A model generated the notes under the pieces. The model was not told the DNA's origin. It did no database searches and saw only the letters and a list, made by a program, of their open reading frames with translations. Positions 1 through 12,947 of a stretch of DNA of 64,000 nt are shown in pieces. Position numbers and translations under genes: made by a program. Each line of letters starts with the position of its first letter. Position 1 is the stretch's first letter. Location: NCBI GenBank assembly GCA_026936325.1, contig JAPTHN010000003.1:83805506-83869505 (forward strand). The letters run 5' to 3'. Source of the DNA: Platynereis dumerilii (lineage: Eukaryota; Annelida; Polychaeta; Phyllodocida; Nereididae).

Positions 1-1865
1 ATAATTACTTTTCCTCTCAATGCAAAGATATCTGAGGAAATAGCTTGCTGAGTATTTGCTATGTCACCACAAAGCATATACTATTGGTCTCTATCTTGTC
101 TGAAGTGTGCTGGTGATTGCCTATTGAGCCGCGTACTCACATTCTTCAGTTTTGATTAATATGTTTATTTTTACCTCCAAAGTGACTTCAAATGTAAATG
201 AGGTACGGAAAATTGTGTGTATCTGACTGAGTGGACTTTCCATTAAATTAAGGAAAGCATTCAAGATTTGCTATCACTCAGGATCACTGTCTGGTAACCT
301 TTCATTCAAAATACACAGGAGTCTCCTACAGACCCAGCACATTTACCAACTCTTGGAAAGGATGCATGATTTCCGACTTTCGTACAATCCCTTCCACCAT
401 CCAAAACTGACCCTGTATTGTGCCTTAGGGTTCAATTTTGACCCAGTAATACATTGTATTGTGCTTCCTATATGCAAACCATTGTAATTGGTTTACAGAA
501 CATACATGTATGCAAATGCCGAGATCAGGAACATCAATGGGATAATCTGCAGATCAGCACTTCAAAGCTCTCTGATAGCAAACAGATTGGTGGACAGCTA
601 TATATATACAAATAGCTAAAGTCCACACCCGTCTACAGCCGCTAAGAAATCATGGGGTTGTACTGTTGGAGGTTTAGCAAAAGACAGGAAAAACAGAACA
701 GGTTATTTTCCCTTTGAATTGTTGCTAAATAAAAGCCTATCTTTGAATAGCTTGCCCTGCTCTTCTGTCCTCCCTGCCAATATTTTACATATCAAATTCC
801 AAGAACCGTGATATGCAAAGTTCTGCAATATTAGAGACATAAATTCGAACAACTTTTTGCTATGACAGCCTTCTCACTAACAAGCTGAACTTCAATCGAT
901 TTTCGATGTGTTAATAAAATCACCAACATCAATTTGCTCCCTTGTCATGATGTGACAAGGTCATGTTGGCGAGAAGGTTCGCAGGAGTGTCATGAATGCT
1001 ATTACGTGATGTTGCAGTCGGCAGGAAATCTTGTTTTGAAGTGTCAGGGCCAAGGTTGAGAAAAAGTGTGCTTTAGAATAGATCTAAATTCACTGAATGT
1101 GACCAAAAGATTTCAATGAATTCCCTCCTCTGCTACCTTATAGCAGTTTTGAACATTTCTAAATAATTATGTACACTGCAGATTATAGTTATTGATTGCA
1201 GTCCTCCATAAATTATGTGAGTTCTTTAACTTTTTATAACTCTAGATCGATTGTAATCAAAAGAGAATATCATAATATAATAAATAGAAGTTGTGGCATT
1301 GGAAGTACATAAAATTGAACCATCATTGAGATTGCTATCGCAGTACTTGAAAGAAAATTCTATTGAAGGCTTTATTCCTGAAAAGGTGCACATGATACGA
1401 CAAAAATAGACTGGCATTCCCAAGGACGAATACAAAAATGAGGCAGATGAATCATTTCAAATCCCCCACAACAACCCATAACCCCACATCTCAATTGCGA
1501 GGGATGGAATGAAACGTGACAGACTATAAGCCAATTAAAAAGAATTCACGTTGTCTGCAAACAAAGAAAATAAATCCTCTCAAATATTGCAAGGCATGCA
1601 AAAAGCCTCATTGTCGCCTTTTTAGCTTTGATGTTGCTTCTCTGAGAGTAATCCCAGCAAATTTAAGCAAGATTTTATTAAGATTCATAACAATGCTCTT
1701 TTAAAAATGTGATTAAAGTTATTGGTCATAAAAATAATTGCATCTATCTTAAGATCCCAGAGATATTCCTCAGCATTACTGTTGTTATTGTTATTGAGCA
1801 GTCAGAGAATGAGACATAATTCCAGAAGATTTACAAGAATTAGATTTAGAAGAAGTATAGACATA

Positions 1866-2243
1866 CATTATACAAATACGGCATGATATGAGTGCAATAT
1901 GAAAATTTATTTGCACGAGGAAATTCATATTGAACGAGGGCGCAGCCCAAGGTCAATATGAATTTACGAGTGCAAATAAATTTCATATTGCACGATAATA
2001 AGTGCCGTATTTGTTTTATTACATGACCACTATGCTTCCAATATAATGTTCCATTCCGAAAAAAAATCTCATATTGCAATCTAACCATGCAATATGAAAA
2101 AATCTGAAAAAAGAAAATTGTAAAAAAAATTTTTTTGGAAAAATCTCATATTTCACCCGAACCACGCAATATGAGTTTTTATGATGTCGTCATGTGACTG
2201 ATTTAGGCAAATCAGCATCGCTCTAGCATAGTGGTTGTTTAAT
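1866..2243. mobile_element. Foldback/MITE-like element with palindromic centre
   Basis: Positions 1,874-2,012 form a hairpin of two arms of about 68 bases, beginning AAATACGG and ending CCGTATTT. The centre reads CGAGGGCGCAGCCC. A right-hand tail runs to about 2,243, and the A2 copy lacks this sequence at the matching place. The outer ends are loosely inverted (left TTATACAAATACGG, right reverse complement TTAAACAACCACTATG), so the boundaries are approximate. It has no coding capacity. It resembles the foldback elements at 23,811 and 24,952 in having a GC-rich palindromic centre and AACAA-rich ends. The superfamily is not assigned. Confidence 0.6.
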
Positions 2244-3322
2244 AATACTGATTAAAGGTTTATAAACTTAGGTTGCTTGTACTTGATTGGTGTAACAGTC
2301 ATATAGTATACTTTCATGTAACAGTTACACCCATAATGTCTTATTAAATGCTATGACATACTTAGGATCTTTTAAGTTGCACAGACCTGGTTAATTAATT
2401 GGCTAATGTGCTAGGGATGCCATTTAGTATCTCTCATCTGATCAAGGTGCAGCTGGGATGTCTCTTTGCTAGGCTATTTTTAGATAACAAGCCAGATAAG
2501 GAAGTCATTTACTCCTTAAAATTATGATCTGCCTCATAAAACTATCAAAGGCTTACATTTTCCCAATCTGCATGTACATGGAAGAAATATATTCACATAA
2601 AATGAGAAGGAATCTTCAAGGAGATTATTTTGCAAACGTTACTAGATGACTAGATATACACTTCTAAAATAATTTGTTGTGCAACATAAATTTAAATGAT
2701 GCCAGCCATGAGTCATAACTGGAGAGAAAGAGTTCACTGATCTGACATGAGGGCCATCTAATGAGGAGGGAGTTGAATGAGAGTGCATTAAGAGGGATGT
2801 TTTTCTTTGTATTGGCCTGATGTTGAGAAAAGCAGCCAGACATTGTAGTGATGGAATACTGATGATGAATACAAATACTCACTTGGAATCTTAGAGAAAG
2901 ACCTATTTCATCAGTTGCTACTTTCTTAAACAACACCATGAGAAATGCTGTTACCTGTCAGCCCCTAGTGTTCACAGTAAACTCCCCTGATGATGAATTA
3001 TCACATTGGCCAATTATTCCACATATTTCATCCATTCAACCTGTCAGTATATTAACTGGGAAAGTTATGATCCAAAATTTTCTTCTGGCATAGTGTTTCT
3101 ACCAAGCATATTTGTTGCTTTGAGTACACAAATTGTACATAATTTCCTGGTGTTAGTTCACGTTTTTTTTATCCTTCTACACTCTTATTTACTATCTTTT
3201 TTGTGAAGCTCATTTTTCGTTTGGTACTGCATTCATTATGTTAAGTGCCTTTTAAATATGGCATCTTTCCCCTGTGTGTACATCGTAAAGCCACACCGTA
3301 AATTTGCTGATCATATCACAAA

Positions 3323-3589
3323 ATGATTTACACTTTGGCCTGGATTCTGGTTTTTGTGTCTTCAGCCCTTTGGGAGTCACAGTGTCAAATTTTAAAACAA
3401 TTCAATCTGGCTTTACTGCACTCTTTCTCTCTTCGTCATCTGAACCTTACAGAGTCTTCTTTCTATTTTCTTTTTTTCCTTTCTTGCTTTCTTTTGTTCC
3501 AAATACAATTTCCCATTTCTTTTCAGCACTTGTGTACACTCACTTCGAGTCAATATCCAGGTCTATGGCTGCCGCTCATTCTATGTTAG
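3323..3589 (+). other. Open frame with signal-peptide-like start; weak exon candidate
   Basis: An ATG at 3,323 opens an 88-codon frame whose first 18 or so residues (MIYTLAWILVFVSSALW) look like a signal peptide. The second block copy (51,256 onward) has the same ATG and, after a one-base shift, a closely similar stretch containing SSAAFWESQ and LKQFNLALLHSF. The later part is phenylalanine- and leucine-rich and looks like chance translation of T-rich DNA. No clear splice donor follows. It could be a first exon of the gene once carried by the array, or coincidence. I recognise no family. Confidence 0.15.
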
Positions 3590-4992
3590 CTTCCCACCTG
3601 TCAATACTAATCAGTGTATTTCAGCAACTACAAGACTTTCAAATAAAGCATCGGGTGATTTTGTAAATTAGGATTCTACCAATGTCCAACATATTCCAAA
3701 AATAATGCGGAGTACGTGCAATATAAGGAGGCTTTGCTATTGCTGCCCTCCAAATAGATTTAATATGCTGCCAGGTAACTACTACATGCTTCATCCACTC
3801 TTCCCTTGGAAATAAAAGGTGAACATGCCCATGTTATCAAGAGTTGAAATGCTGTATATGTGAATTTGACTTCCTAATTTGGCAGGCAGAACCATCTGTT
3901 GACATAAACTTCCATCAACTATCAATAATTTGGCCATAATACTCCTGCTGCTATACACTGCTTTTAAGTCAGTTGGAGATAATGCATTAATTTCTAAGAT
4001 TTACTGTCTTTCCATATTTAGCTTTTATATTTTTGGATTGAATGTTTTTCTTCGAGTAGAAGACTTCAACATTTATATGACAAACTGACTGAAATGTAAA
4101 ATGTATAGTCTGTGCTATACATCATGAATCCAGTGTCATCCAAAAACAAATGTTCTATCAACTATGTGTTGTGCTCTCCTAACTTTCGTTTATCACATTT
4201 CTCTGGTAGTAGAGCGACTTCAAGTGAAAGTGCTAATCATGTATTGGCATTGACATGACTAATCCAAGAATCGTAGAAATACTAACTCACAAAACAAATA
4301 ATGTTTTTCGATTCTAACTGATTATGTTTTGAACTGTTGCAAATTAACACTGATTAACACAACAAGAAATGGATATCATTTTACATATTATTGAAAATTA
4401 TCATCAAAAACATACTGGGTATGATTTACGTAACTCTCTGGTAAGTGCCTTTTGAAATCACTGCAGTAATCCTACCTCATTTACAGTAGCTGCTTAAATT
4501 GTGGTTTATTTGTACATGTTGCGCCTACTACAGATTCTGCATCACTCTGAGGAAAGGAAATTAAGTTATTTATAGATTAATCCTGTGCTAAACCTGTTTT
4601 GAATTTGTCCGTGCAAAAGCTCCAAGTCTTTCCGTGTGTCCCTTAAGAAATTCCGGGATGCAACCAATGATTTATGCAAGCAGGGGGGTCTTCAATTGGC
4701 ACAGGTGTTCATCATGCAGCTACATCAGGATTATGGTCTAGAAAGCACTCTCAGTGTGCAACAAACTCTCTATATATGTCGATACAGAAATGCTGGTTGA
4801 GATTTCTTTTCTATAACCGCTACCATTTTGTATCAGCTTGATATCAGTGATGTTGAAATATATCAATGATTTTATTAAGTAACTATAGTTTGTGAGGATG
4901 CCATTGTCAGAAGTGTTTTGGCCTTTAATTGATAATTGTTTATTCATAAAAACATGTACAAAAATAAAAACATAAGGGGGCGAGTGTTAAAA

Positions 4993-5460
4993 TTAACAAT
5001 AGTAGCTCCCCCTACCTGGGAAATGATACAAGCCAATTTTCTTCTTAAAACAGTTTACAGAATTACTATTAACAATTTCGTGGTCAAGATAGTTCCAAAT
5101 ATTAACAATTCTATTTATCCAAAACATTTTTCTTTTTTCGGTGCGACAAAAATGTGTATATAAATTTCTGTTATGACCTCTATGCCTATTGTTAAATTTG
5201 TAAGAATCATCTACATCTATTATAGTAACATCATTAATTAATTTATAAAATAAGATAAGATCAGTTCTTAGCCTTCTTTCTTCTAGAGTATTCATTTTAC
5301 ATATTTCCAGCCTATCCGAATATTGCAAATTTTGAGAGTAAAATAATCTTCTTGTAAAATATTTCTGCACTCTTTCGATCTTATCAATATTACCTTTAAG
5401 TATTGGCGACCAGACTTGACTAGTGTGTTCCAGAATAGGACGAACATATCTCTTATACAT
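4993..5460 (-). pseudogene. LINE ORF2: C-terminal domain
   Basis: A 155-codon frame reads YKRYVRPILEHTSQVWSP, then IDKIERVQKYFTRR, and later a FRTEK-like and WNYLDHEIVNS stretch. This is the usual tail of CR1/Jockey-group polymerases, downstream of the thumb. It is separated from the YADD part by a frame break near 5,500. About 60 bases of 3' UTR follow to the element end. Confidence 0.85.
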
Positions 5461-5551
5461 AGTAACATAAAAATCAGTATCATGGTTTCTAAAAGTAGTG
5501 AAGATATTTCTAATAATGAAATAACTTTTTTAGATAACAGATGAACAATGT

Positions 5552-6284
5552 TTAGTATTTTAAGTCTGACTGGATTGTAACACCAACATCTTTGATCGAA
5601 TTAACTTTTTCAATTACATTTCCATTTAACAAGTAGTCACATAAAGAAGTCCCAATACATAGATGTTTCGTCTTATCAGGATTCAATTTCATTTGCCACT
5701 TATTGGCCCATTCAAAAATTCTATTTAAATCTTCCTGCAAGAGTTGAAAATCAGCCCTACTTCTTATGGCTTTAAAGACTTTCGTGTCATCCGCGTACAT
5801 ACTAAGGTTACTATGATATACAACATTAGGTCAGTCTGCTGAATATATGATAAATAATAAGGGGCCGAGTACCGTCCCTTGTGGCACACCAGATATTGCA
5901 TTGGCACTAGATGACAAGGAATTATTAACTTTAACAAACTGTAACCTGTCTGTGAGAAAGTTGCACATCCATTCATGAGCTGTCCCAGATAAACCATATT
6001 TCGACAATTTAAACAACAGCTTACTATGACATACAGTATCGAAACATTTCGAATAATCTAAATAGACAATATCTGTATTTAACTTTCTATCAAAATTTGA
6101 AGTCCACTTGTCCATGCATTCTAATAAATTAGTCACTGTTGACTTTTTAGGAATAAAGCCATGTTGGTCTTTTGGTATTAAATTATTACTGTACATAAAC
6201 TCCAAAAGTTGGGGTCTAATAATTCTTTCAAGAATTTTACAAAAAACAGAAGTAAGACTGACTGGTCTATACTGACAAGTTTCT
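5552..6284 (-). pseudogene. LINE ORF2: central reverse transcriptase with YADD box
   Basis: This is the continuation of the polymerase in two further frames. From 6,205 down it holds DQHGFIPKKSTVTNLL, the catalytic aspartate stretch IVYLDYSKCFDTV, and GVPQGTVLGPLLF. From 5,800 down it holds the YADDTKVFKA box and LNPDKTKHLCIG. A frame break lies near 5,830. Catalytic motifs A (LDYSKCFD) and C (YADD) are both present, so decay is modest and the insertion is younger than the block duplication. Confidence 0.88.
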
Positions 6285-7776
6285 TGTGGGTCACCTTTTT
6301 AAATATGGGAATTATATGTGCAACCTTCCAATCAGTAGGTACAGTGCCGTCTGACAATGACTTATTATAAACTTTACATAATGGATCAGCGATATTTGCA
6401 AGTATATTTTTAATAAAACCGGCAGTAAACCCATCTGGACCAGGAGAAGAGTTGGGTTTTAGCTCCAATACAATTTTTATCATCTCTCTGATGTCACAAT
6501 TGAAATGATCAATTCTTTCTTGGCAATTAAAATCAAAACTAGGCATTATACTATTATCTTCAACAAATACCGAAGAAAAATAAGCAGAAAATTCATTAGC
6601 TTTCTCCTGATCCGATATAGCTAGCGAGCCGTCAGACCTTTTAATACTCTGAATAACAGTTTTCATCTTGGTTTGGCTTTTAACATACCCGTAAAATTTA
6701 TTTGAATTGCTTTTTTCAGAGAAAATTCTTTTTTCGTAATTGCACTTGGCTTTCAGAAATTCACTTTTAAAAGAATTAGCTGACCTTTTATATTCAAAGT
6801 GAGTCATCATATTTTTAGACTGGACATATTTACGCCATTTGCGTTGTTTAATAGAATGTAGGTTCTTCAATTTGCCATTAAACCATGGAACATTTTTTCT
6901 GTCTCTTGGGGTTACAAATGGTACAAAATTGTACACTACAGTATTCAAGATATTTTTAAGAGCAAGCCAATAATCGTTAGCAGACGTACAGTCCGAAAAA
7001 ATTTCATTTGTGTTCAATGCAATCAGAAATGCATTGATTAGATTGTAGTTCGCTTTTCTGAAGCAAGGCTTAGCAAAATGGCTTTCCGGAATTTTCTGAG
7101 CAGGGGTCAAATGACATAACAGGGAGATGTGATCGCTATTGGCAAATGGTGGTTCAGGAGTAACTTTGCTTACAAGACCTCTCTGGCTACAGAGTACTAA
7201 GTCTAGCAGGTTTTCCCGACGTGTTGGAAAGTCAATATACCGTTCCGCTCCCAGTCTGAAGCAGTAAGTTAGGAATTCTTGTGAAATTCTAGACTGGGCT
7301 GTTAACACGTTCCAACAAATGTCCGGCAAATTGAAATCGCCTATGATCATAAAAAGTTTTACATTTTCCAGATAGTCATAAATAACCTTGAACAATTGCA
7401 TAGAATTTTCAATATCAATATCAGGTGGTCTGTAGACCAAAACATATCTAACATAATTTGAACCTGAGCCTTGAATATCAACAACAAGAAATTCACATCT
7501 GTCAACAACACCTTTGGATATTAATTTACATGGAATATTGTTCTTAACAGCTAATAATACACCACCTCCATTTTCAATAGGTCTATTTTGAGTAAAAACT
7601 TGGAATTTATCATCAAATGCAATTAACTGAGTATCGTCTTTACACCAGGTTTCAGTAATAGCAACAATGTCACAATTATAATTATTTAACACTTCTGAAA
7701 GTTCAGATTGTTTGTTTAAAATGCTCCTAGCATTAAAATATAAGAGACTATCTGTGGAGGGAGCTGGCCTGTCCTA
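6178..7776 (-). pseudogene. LINE ORF2: endonuclease and N-terminal reverse transcriptase
   Basis: The frame is open from a stop near 7,776 to 6,178; an internal methionine lies at 7,692. It starts with the endonuclease signature FNARSILNK, then AITETWCKDD, a GDFNLPDICW motif and NSDHISLLCHL, all typical of the LINE endonuclease that nicks the target. The reverse transcriptase begins with SSPGPDGFTAGFIKN and IIPIFKK. Near 6,285 one base appears to be lost and the frame drifts, because the expected YRPVSL motif lies in the next frame. The family call (CR1/Rex-like, Jockey group) is from motif style only. Confidence 0.9.
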
Positions 7777-8447
7777 TGCTCTCACAGAAGTACTGGGCGA
7801 GTCATCGGACTCGTTTGACTGATTTCTTGGTTGTTGTGACGAGGGGGTCTTTGGTCATGGGTTGGTTTTGGTTTGAGGATTTAATTTATGTCTAAATCTT
7901 GATGAGCAACAGCAGTTAAGCATTACTATGTTTTTAACAGTCAGTAACTTATTTTGGCATTTCATCAATGTCTATCTAAATTGGGTGTTCTTCTTGATAT
8001 TTTTAGTTCTTTCATTGCAATGGTGGGAAATTCAAATGCCATTTTCTCAAAGTTTGATGTTTTGCATCATCAATGTTTAAGGTGCCATATATTTGGATTG
8101 AATGGAGATATTAAAACACATGAACCATCATTTTAAAGCCCATTTCCAGTAGAATAAAGTCATTTTCACAACTAAATATGACAAGGGGCCGACTTTGAAC
8201 CCATTTTGGTGGAGCAGGTCACAAATATTATTTGAATATCCTTAAATTTGTCTTTATCAAGAAAACGGTAATTCTTATCCATGTCGTAAGGCATAAAGCC
8301 ATAAGCTATTTTAAGAATAGAAAAAAGTATAATCATAGGTAACTGCTGTTTTGAAACTTGGCAAAAATCTCATTAGCGTTGCTGTCAGTCTCATTTATCC
8401 AGTATGACATACATGACGCATCTGTGATGCACCCATGACATGTCTAT

Positions 8448-10667
8448 TAGGGATACAACTTTTCAATTTTTTTCCCCAAAATCAATTTCCTGTGTCATAG
8501 CTGGATGAACTTTTGTATAAAAACCACTGTAGTTAAGTCATTTTTGACCTATCTTCAAAAAAGTTCACCCATGAACTCATGTTTGTGTTGGCCATCTATT
8601 ACAGTCAGAAAATGGCAATTTTCCGCCGTTTGAGTACTTTATTTCATCTTATAGCTTTTTGTCTATTGAAGATACTGCAACCAAAGTAATACCAAATTAA
8701 AGCATTTGAAATAAGCTTTTCAGTGGGACCATATAAGGCACTTCACATGTGGCATGTTACCTCGTATGAGCTAATATTATGCATTTTCCTTCGAATTTTA
8801 TCATTTTTCTGTAGAAAATTTAGTGGATTTGGTCAACTCTTTTGCAGATAATTGTGCTATAGCATTATTAGAGGTTCCTGATGAAAAACACAATGCTATA
8901 TTAAATTGGAGTGAGGATGAAACTCACTGATAGCACAGATGCACGCTGCGGAAGGATTTTCAAGTGTCAAGAGAGACCTCACCAACCTTTCTTATTAAAC
9001 TTACACATTTGTCAACATTGAGCCACTGTCCGGACTTTTCTGGTATTCATATGCAATTATGCATGTCTTTTAGTCCTTTACACAACATGTGTATTAAAAC
9101 TATCTCTGCAGCATTGTAAATTGTCAAATTCCAGGAATTTTGCTTCTTTGGCCATGTAAAAATATTCACTCGTGAAATGTGTTCTCAGATGATGTCGGCC
9201 ACTGCTCATGATGGGTTTATCCATCAAAAAAGTTTTGTTTGAAGTTGTTCAGAAGAACAAAGAGAAATGGAAGAGAAATAGGTCCATTCCCATTAATCTG
9301 GAAGTCATGTGCCTGTAGAAAAGAAGTCTGACTGGCCAGCAGAAGCGAAATTGCTCTCAAGAAGCAGGTTGTTTGTGGTACCTGTTTCTTGGGTAGTCAG
9401 TTGAAGGCAGAAAAGACAGATTGGCACAATTATCAACTGAGTTTATACAGCTGGGGACAATTAAACTTAACTTTCCAATGATTTTTGAGCAAGTGACATG
9501 ATCCAAGCTCGAAAATGTGCTACATTGACATATTAGTGCAAAAAAAAAAAAAAGAGCCTGTAGCACAATTATTGAATGGCTCATGCACGTGACAAATTTA
9601 AGCTGTATTCTATCAAAGTTCAAAGTGGGCTATTTGGCAGGCAAAGCTGCAAGTAAGTGCCTGGATTACAGTTCTAAACAGTATGTGAGCCAAAGCTGTG
9701 ATACAGCTGCATGTCACAATTTGTGAATTGTCAGCACCATGTTTTAGAGTGAAATCCATGCACTTTCATGGATCGGGAGCCGGTGGACCGAATGAAGTCA
9801 CCAAATGTATTATATACTTGTCAAAGATTTATAATAAAACATTATGAACTTCAAGGGTCCTTCCAGAATGGAACTCATGTCATTGGTGATCAAACTGGAG
9901 GGAGAAATAATTATTAAGAAGTTTCTGTTCTTTGACGAAAACAAATCTTTCCCTTTCAGGTTTCAGAAGTTCCAAGTATCAGTAAAATTAATGCCAAATG
10001 GAATTCCTGAGACATCCTAGCTTTAATGGTCTTTTATCTGAGGTCATAGGGAAAGACTGCTTGCAGTCTGTCAGTTTATCTCTAATAACTGGACAGACAA
10101 CTGGATCAATGATCAAATGTATCAAGCTGGAGAGAATGTGAAGCTTTCACAAGCCTTGTATAGTAAGCCTTCTAGCAGGACACTTTGAAGTGCTTGAAAA
10201 TCACTGAAAGCAAGAGCCATCAAAACTAAACATCAGCAGGAATAAAATCATTGTAGTTAACAAACAATTAAGGTCATGAAAGAACTGCACACCAAACGCA
10301 AAAACTAAGGAAATTTGCGATTGCACTTCACTCTTACTTATGACTTGTTGTAGCTTAAAAAATCCATATTCTGCAACCTTCCTCTCTATGAATTGCTTTA
10401 TAATTGCATTGAAATATAAAGTGTAGCTCTTTTAGTTACTAAAAGTTATATGGTTCCAAAATATAAGCCTTTTCATCAATAATCCAACTACATTTACATT
10501 TCTCGGAAAATGCGCCAAATTGACACAAAATGCAAAAATTTCAATGAGAGTCATGGGTGAACTTTTTTGATCAAATACCAAAAAGACATTGATTTTCAGT
10601 GTTTTCTAGCAAAAGCTCATCACAATATGATACAGGGTTGTGACGTTGCAAAAAAGTTGTACCCCTA
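8448..10667. mobile_element. Non-autonomous hAT-like transposon, copy 1 (2,220 bp)
   Basis: The ends are inverted: TAGGGATACAACTTTT on the left and the reverse complement TAGGGGTACAACTTTT on the right. An exact 8-base target duplication ATGTCTAT sits at 8,440-8,447 and 10,668-10,675, and the second block copy shows the uninterrupted site near 53,300. Eight-base duplications with T at position 2 and A at position 7, and YAGGG-type ends, are typical of hAT elements. A subterminal inverted pair, AAAAAAGTTCACCCATGA, lies near 8,560 and 10,550. No transposase frame is visible; the longest frame (9,357-9,623, minus) is 88 codons and unrecognised. Confidence 0.9.
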
Positions 10668-10994
10668 ATGTCTATACTGCTTGATGTCACCAGGGATCAA
10701 TTTGGAAACCAGCTGTCAGTTTTGGTTGCCATGGTAATGAGGCTAATTACCATAGGTGGCAGCACATATATTGCTTTAGTGGATGAGTTATATATTTCTA
10801 AGATACATATTTCTATAATTAGGAGGCTGTTCTATGCTGATGATATGTATGCTTTTCCAAGATGTGTGGTTAATGTTTTGAAGTAAATAAGTCACAATAC
10901 ATGTAATGTATGATTGTGTTGAATATGACAATGAGTGCTATCCTTAAATGTCCACTCAAATTATGTATCTAATGTAATGTTTTCTTTGTTTCAG

Positions 10995-11045
10995 GTACGT
11001 ACATTTGGTTTTTGCATTTGAAAGTCTAATTCTAATCATCAAAAG
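10995..11045 (+). other. Possible 51-base exon in block A copy 1
   Basis: A pyrimidine-rich tract ending TTTCAG precedes 51 bases that end AAAAG before GTATGT. The second block copy has the same length, acceptor and donor at 53,637-53,687. In the shared frame both encode a hydrophobic peptide (YVHLVFAFES here, CVYLVFSIEI there). Identity within the 51 bases is only about 60%, lower than expected for a conserved exon, so this is a weak call. Confidence 0.2.
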
Positions 11046-11309
11046 GTATGTAAAACACTTTCCATTGAATGACAGCCATAACTGCCGATTTACCAATGTG
11101 AGCCACCTTGAGCTATTTTTAAATCTTAACATTTTGTAAGGATGATTTAAAAAGGAACGTGTGAGGCACTTTGAGTTCTGATCCTTTTCAACAAGTTCAC
11201 CAAGATTTATGCCAGGTCTTTTAATGCTATCAAAACCAACCTACAACTGCGAAGGTTTCAAATTTGCTGTGCCATTCATAGCTAATGTATTGGCTTGATT
11301 TACAGTACA

Positions 11310-11690
11310 ACCAAAATAAACTAAGACAATTTCCTGTCAGAAGTCCTCTGTTTACCTATTTTGTCCTCCTTTCTCCTCTCCACCCCAAATCTCTTTACAA
11401 CTACCTTTGACTCCTCACCACTGCCTTATCCCAGATTAAAAACTCTATTAAAACAGCTGTCAGTGAAATTGCAATTAGCAAAGGGGCACAGTATCAAAGA
11501 AATCAAACACAATGGGGGAGATAGAGTTTGAATTGGTGTTGGCTGAATATTAATAAAATGTAATTTTAAAAGGTAGTTTTAAGTAGGAAAATATAGGAAG
11601 GGATTTGGGGGAGTCAAAAGGTGTGAAAGGGTAAAGTAGTGGCTGATTCTTCCTTCCTGCTGGGGTATTCGTACTTTATATTGGGTTGTT
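11310..11690. other. Copy-specific non-coding segment in block A1
   Basis: This pyrimidine-rich then purine-rich stretch has no counterpart at the matching place in A2 (near 53,960). The two halves are weakly inverted (CCCCAAATC near 11,383 and GATTTGGGG near 11,603). I see no open frame and no clear ends. It may be an old insertion, or a deletion in the other copy. Confidence 0.3.
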
Positions 11691-12127
11691 CTGTATATAA
11701 CTTGGCTATTGAACTTTTAAACTGTTGCGATTTGAGCAACTGCATATAAAGTTTCACAGGATTTGATCTATACTTCTGTCAATTGCTTTGGTAAGCATTT
11801 TAACAGAACATTTCAAAGGCCAGAGGCAAGTGAAAGTAGTGATACACAATTAAGGTGGATAGGCAATTGGCTTTATGATCATTCTCATATATGAGTAAAA
11901 AGTTTTTGGTTTTTTTGTAAAGCAGTAGAGTTGACTGGCTTCAGTGTTAGGCCAATGCAGTAAATTTGAAATATCCCCAAAACAAATGTTTATTCTGAGT
12001 CATCATCAATATTAGAAAGACACATCATACAAAATTTACGGATAATCTCTTTATGGCGAACTAAATCATAAATTATTGCCACTTTATATTCAGCCTTCCA
12101 TCAGATAAAACATGTACTCGGATACCC

Positions 12128-12330
12128 TGCTCAGTGGTAGTAATCTGGCCTGTTAACCTCTTGGACCCGGATTTAATTCGCTTTCAGGGAAGGCCCATGC
12201 TAGATGGATGAAAATTTCATTCTGTCACAAGAATGCACATCACCTCATTACTATAGTCCTTTCCTGTCCTGGAGGCATTGCTGAAATACAGGGTGTAAAG
12301 CCCTGTAATCCACCTTTTGTTGGATACAGT
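12128..12330 (+). repeat. Degenerate tRNA-derived SINE
   Basis: The start resembles a pol III promoter: GCTCAGTGGTAGTAA is A-box-like and GGATTTAATTCGC is B-box-like about 45 bases on. The body contains CACCTCATTACTATAG and ends with AAATACAGGGTGTAAAGCCC. The same 3' signature closes the SINE at 51,377-51,590. A2 keeps a matching 3' remnant near 54,370, so this insertion is older than the block duplication. Confidence 0.55.
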
Positions 12331-12435
12331 TCAGGGCATCTGTGGAGTGCGATTTATAAGGCAGTATTGCTATAGTGTTAAAATACTTCCACTGACAATG
12401 ATCATTGAAGACTAGTAACCCACAAAAGAAGTTAA

Positions 12436-12791
12436 AGGTAGTGTGTCCGCATATTTAATTGACTGTCTGTGGATAGATTTCAGTCATATTTAACACAATC
12501 CAGTTGAAAAATTTACCTATTGCTATTTTAATGGCATTAAATAAAGTTTATTTCCTTGAAAAATGTAAAAAAATAGTTTTTCATTCCGTGAAAAAGTCCT
12601 GCATTGTTTACAAAACAAGCAATGAAGGGCTCTCCTAAAGTAATTTAAGGCTTTACAATCAATTAAACTCACTTAATTATGGAAAACACACAATTCTGTT
12701 GCTTGGAGGTGTATACTATATCTAAAATCTGTCAGTTTATGATCTATAAATGCAAGTTTAATTTTACATGGAATCGGCGGACTTACTACCT
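12436..12791. mobile_element. TTAA-site MITE (piggyBac- or Kolobok-like)
   Basis: The element is flanked by TTAA at 12,432-12,435 and 12,792-12,795. Its ends are inverted: AGGTAGTGTGTCCGC on the left and the reverse complement AGGTAGTAAGTCCGC on the right. It is 356 bases long without coding capacity. In A2 (near 54,545) a single TTAA stands at the equivalent point. A TTAA duplication fits piggyBac or Kolobok; I cannot choose between them. Confidence 0.75.
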
Positions 12792-12947
12792 TTAATCACC
12801 AGTCACATAAACCACCGCCATTCAATCAAGATAGAATTTTCCATCTTTTATGTTTACCAAGTACACAACAACAATGTCAATAGACCTAAATAATGGCATC
12901 ACAATCACCCTGAATCAGCTGAGAGACATGGACAATGTCATTGTTCC

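Larger units (their letters stand above)
4927..7851 (-). mobile_element. CR1-like non-LTR retrotransposon (LINE), 5'-truncated
   Basis: A minus-strand LINE interrupts block A between GTTTTGGCCTT and TGGTCATGGG. Those flanks join directly in the second copy near 52,935, which gives the boundaries. Reading leftward, the order is apurinic-type endonuclease, reverse transcriptase, C-terminal region and a short 3' UTR with AATAAA near 4,943. No first ORF is visible, so the 5' end is probably missing. A clear target-site duplication is not evident. Several frame breaks make this copy inactive. Confidence 0.9.

Noticed and set aside
9357-9623. 88-codon minus-strand frame inside the hAT-like element (also at 35,712-35,978)
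   Set aside because: It resembles no transposase, and its phenylalanine run comes from a poly-A tract. Presence in both copies only reflects their near identity.
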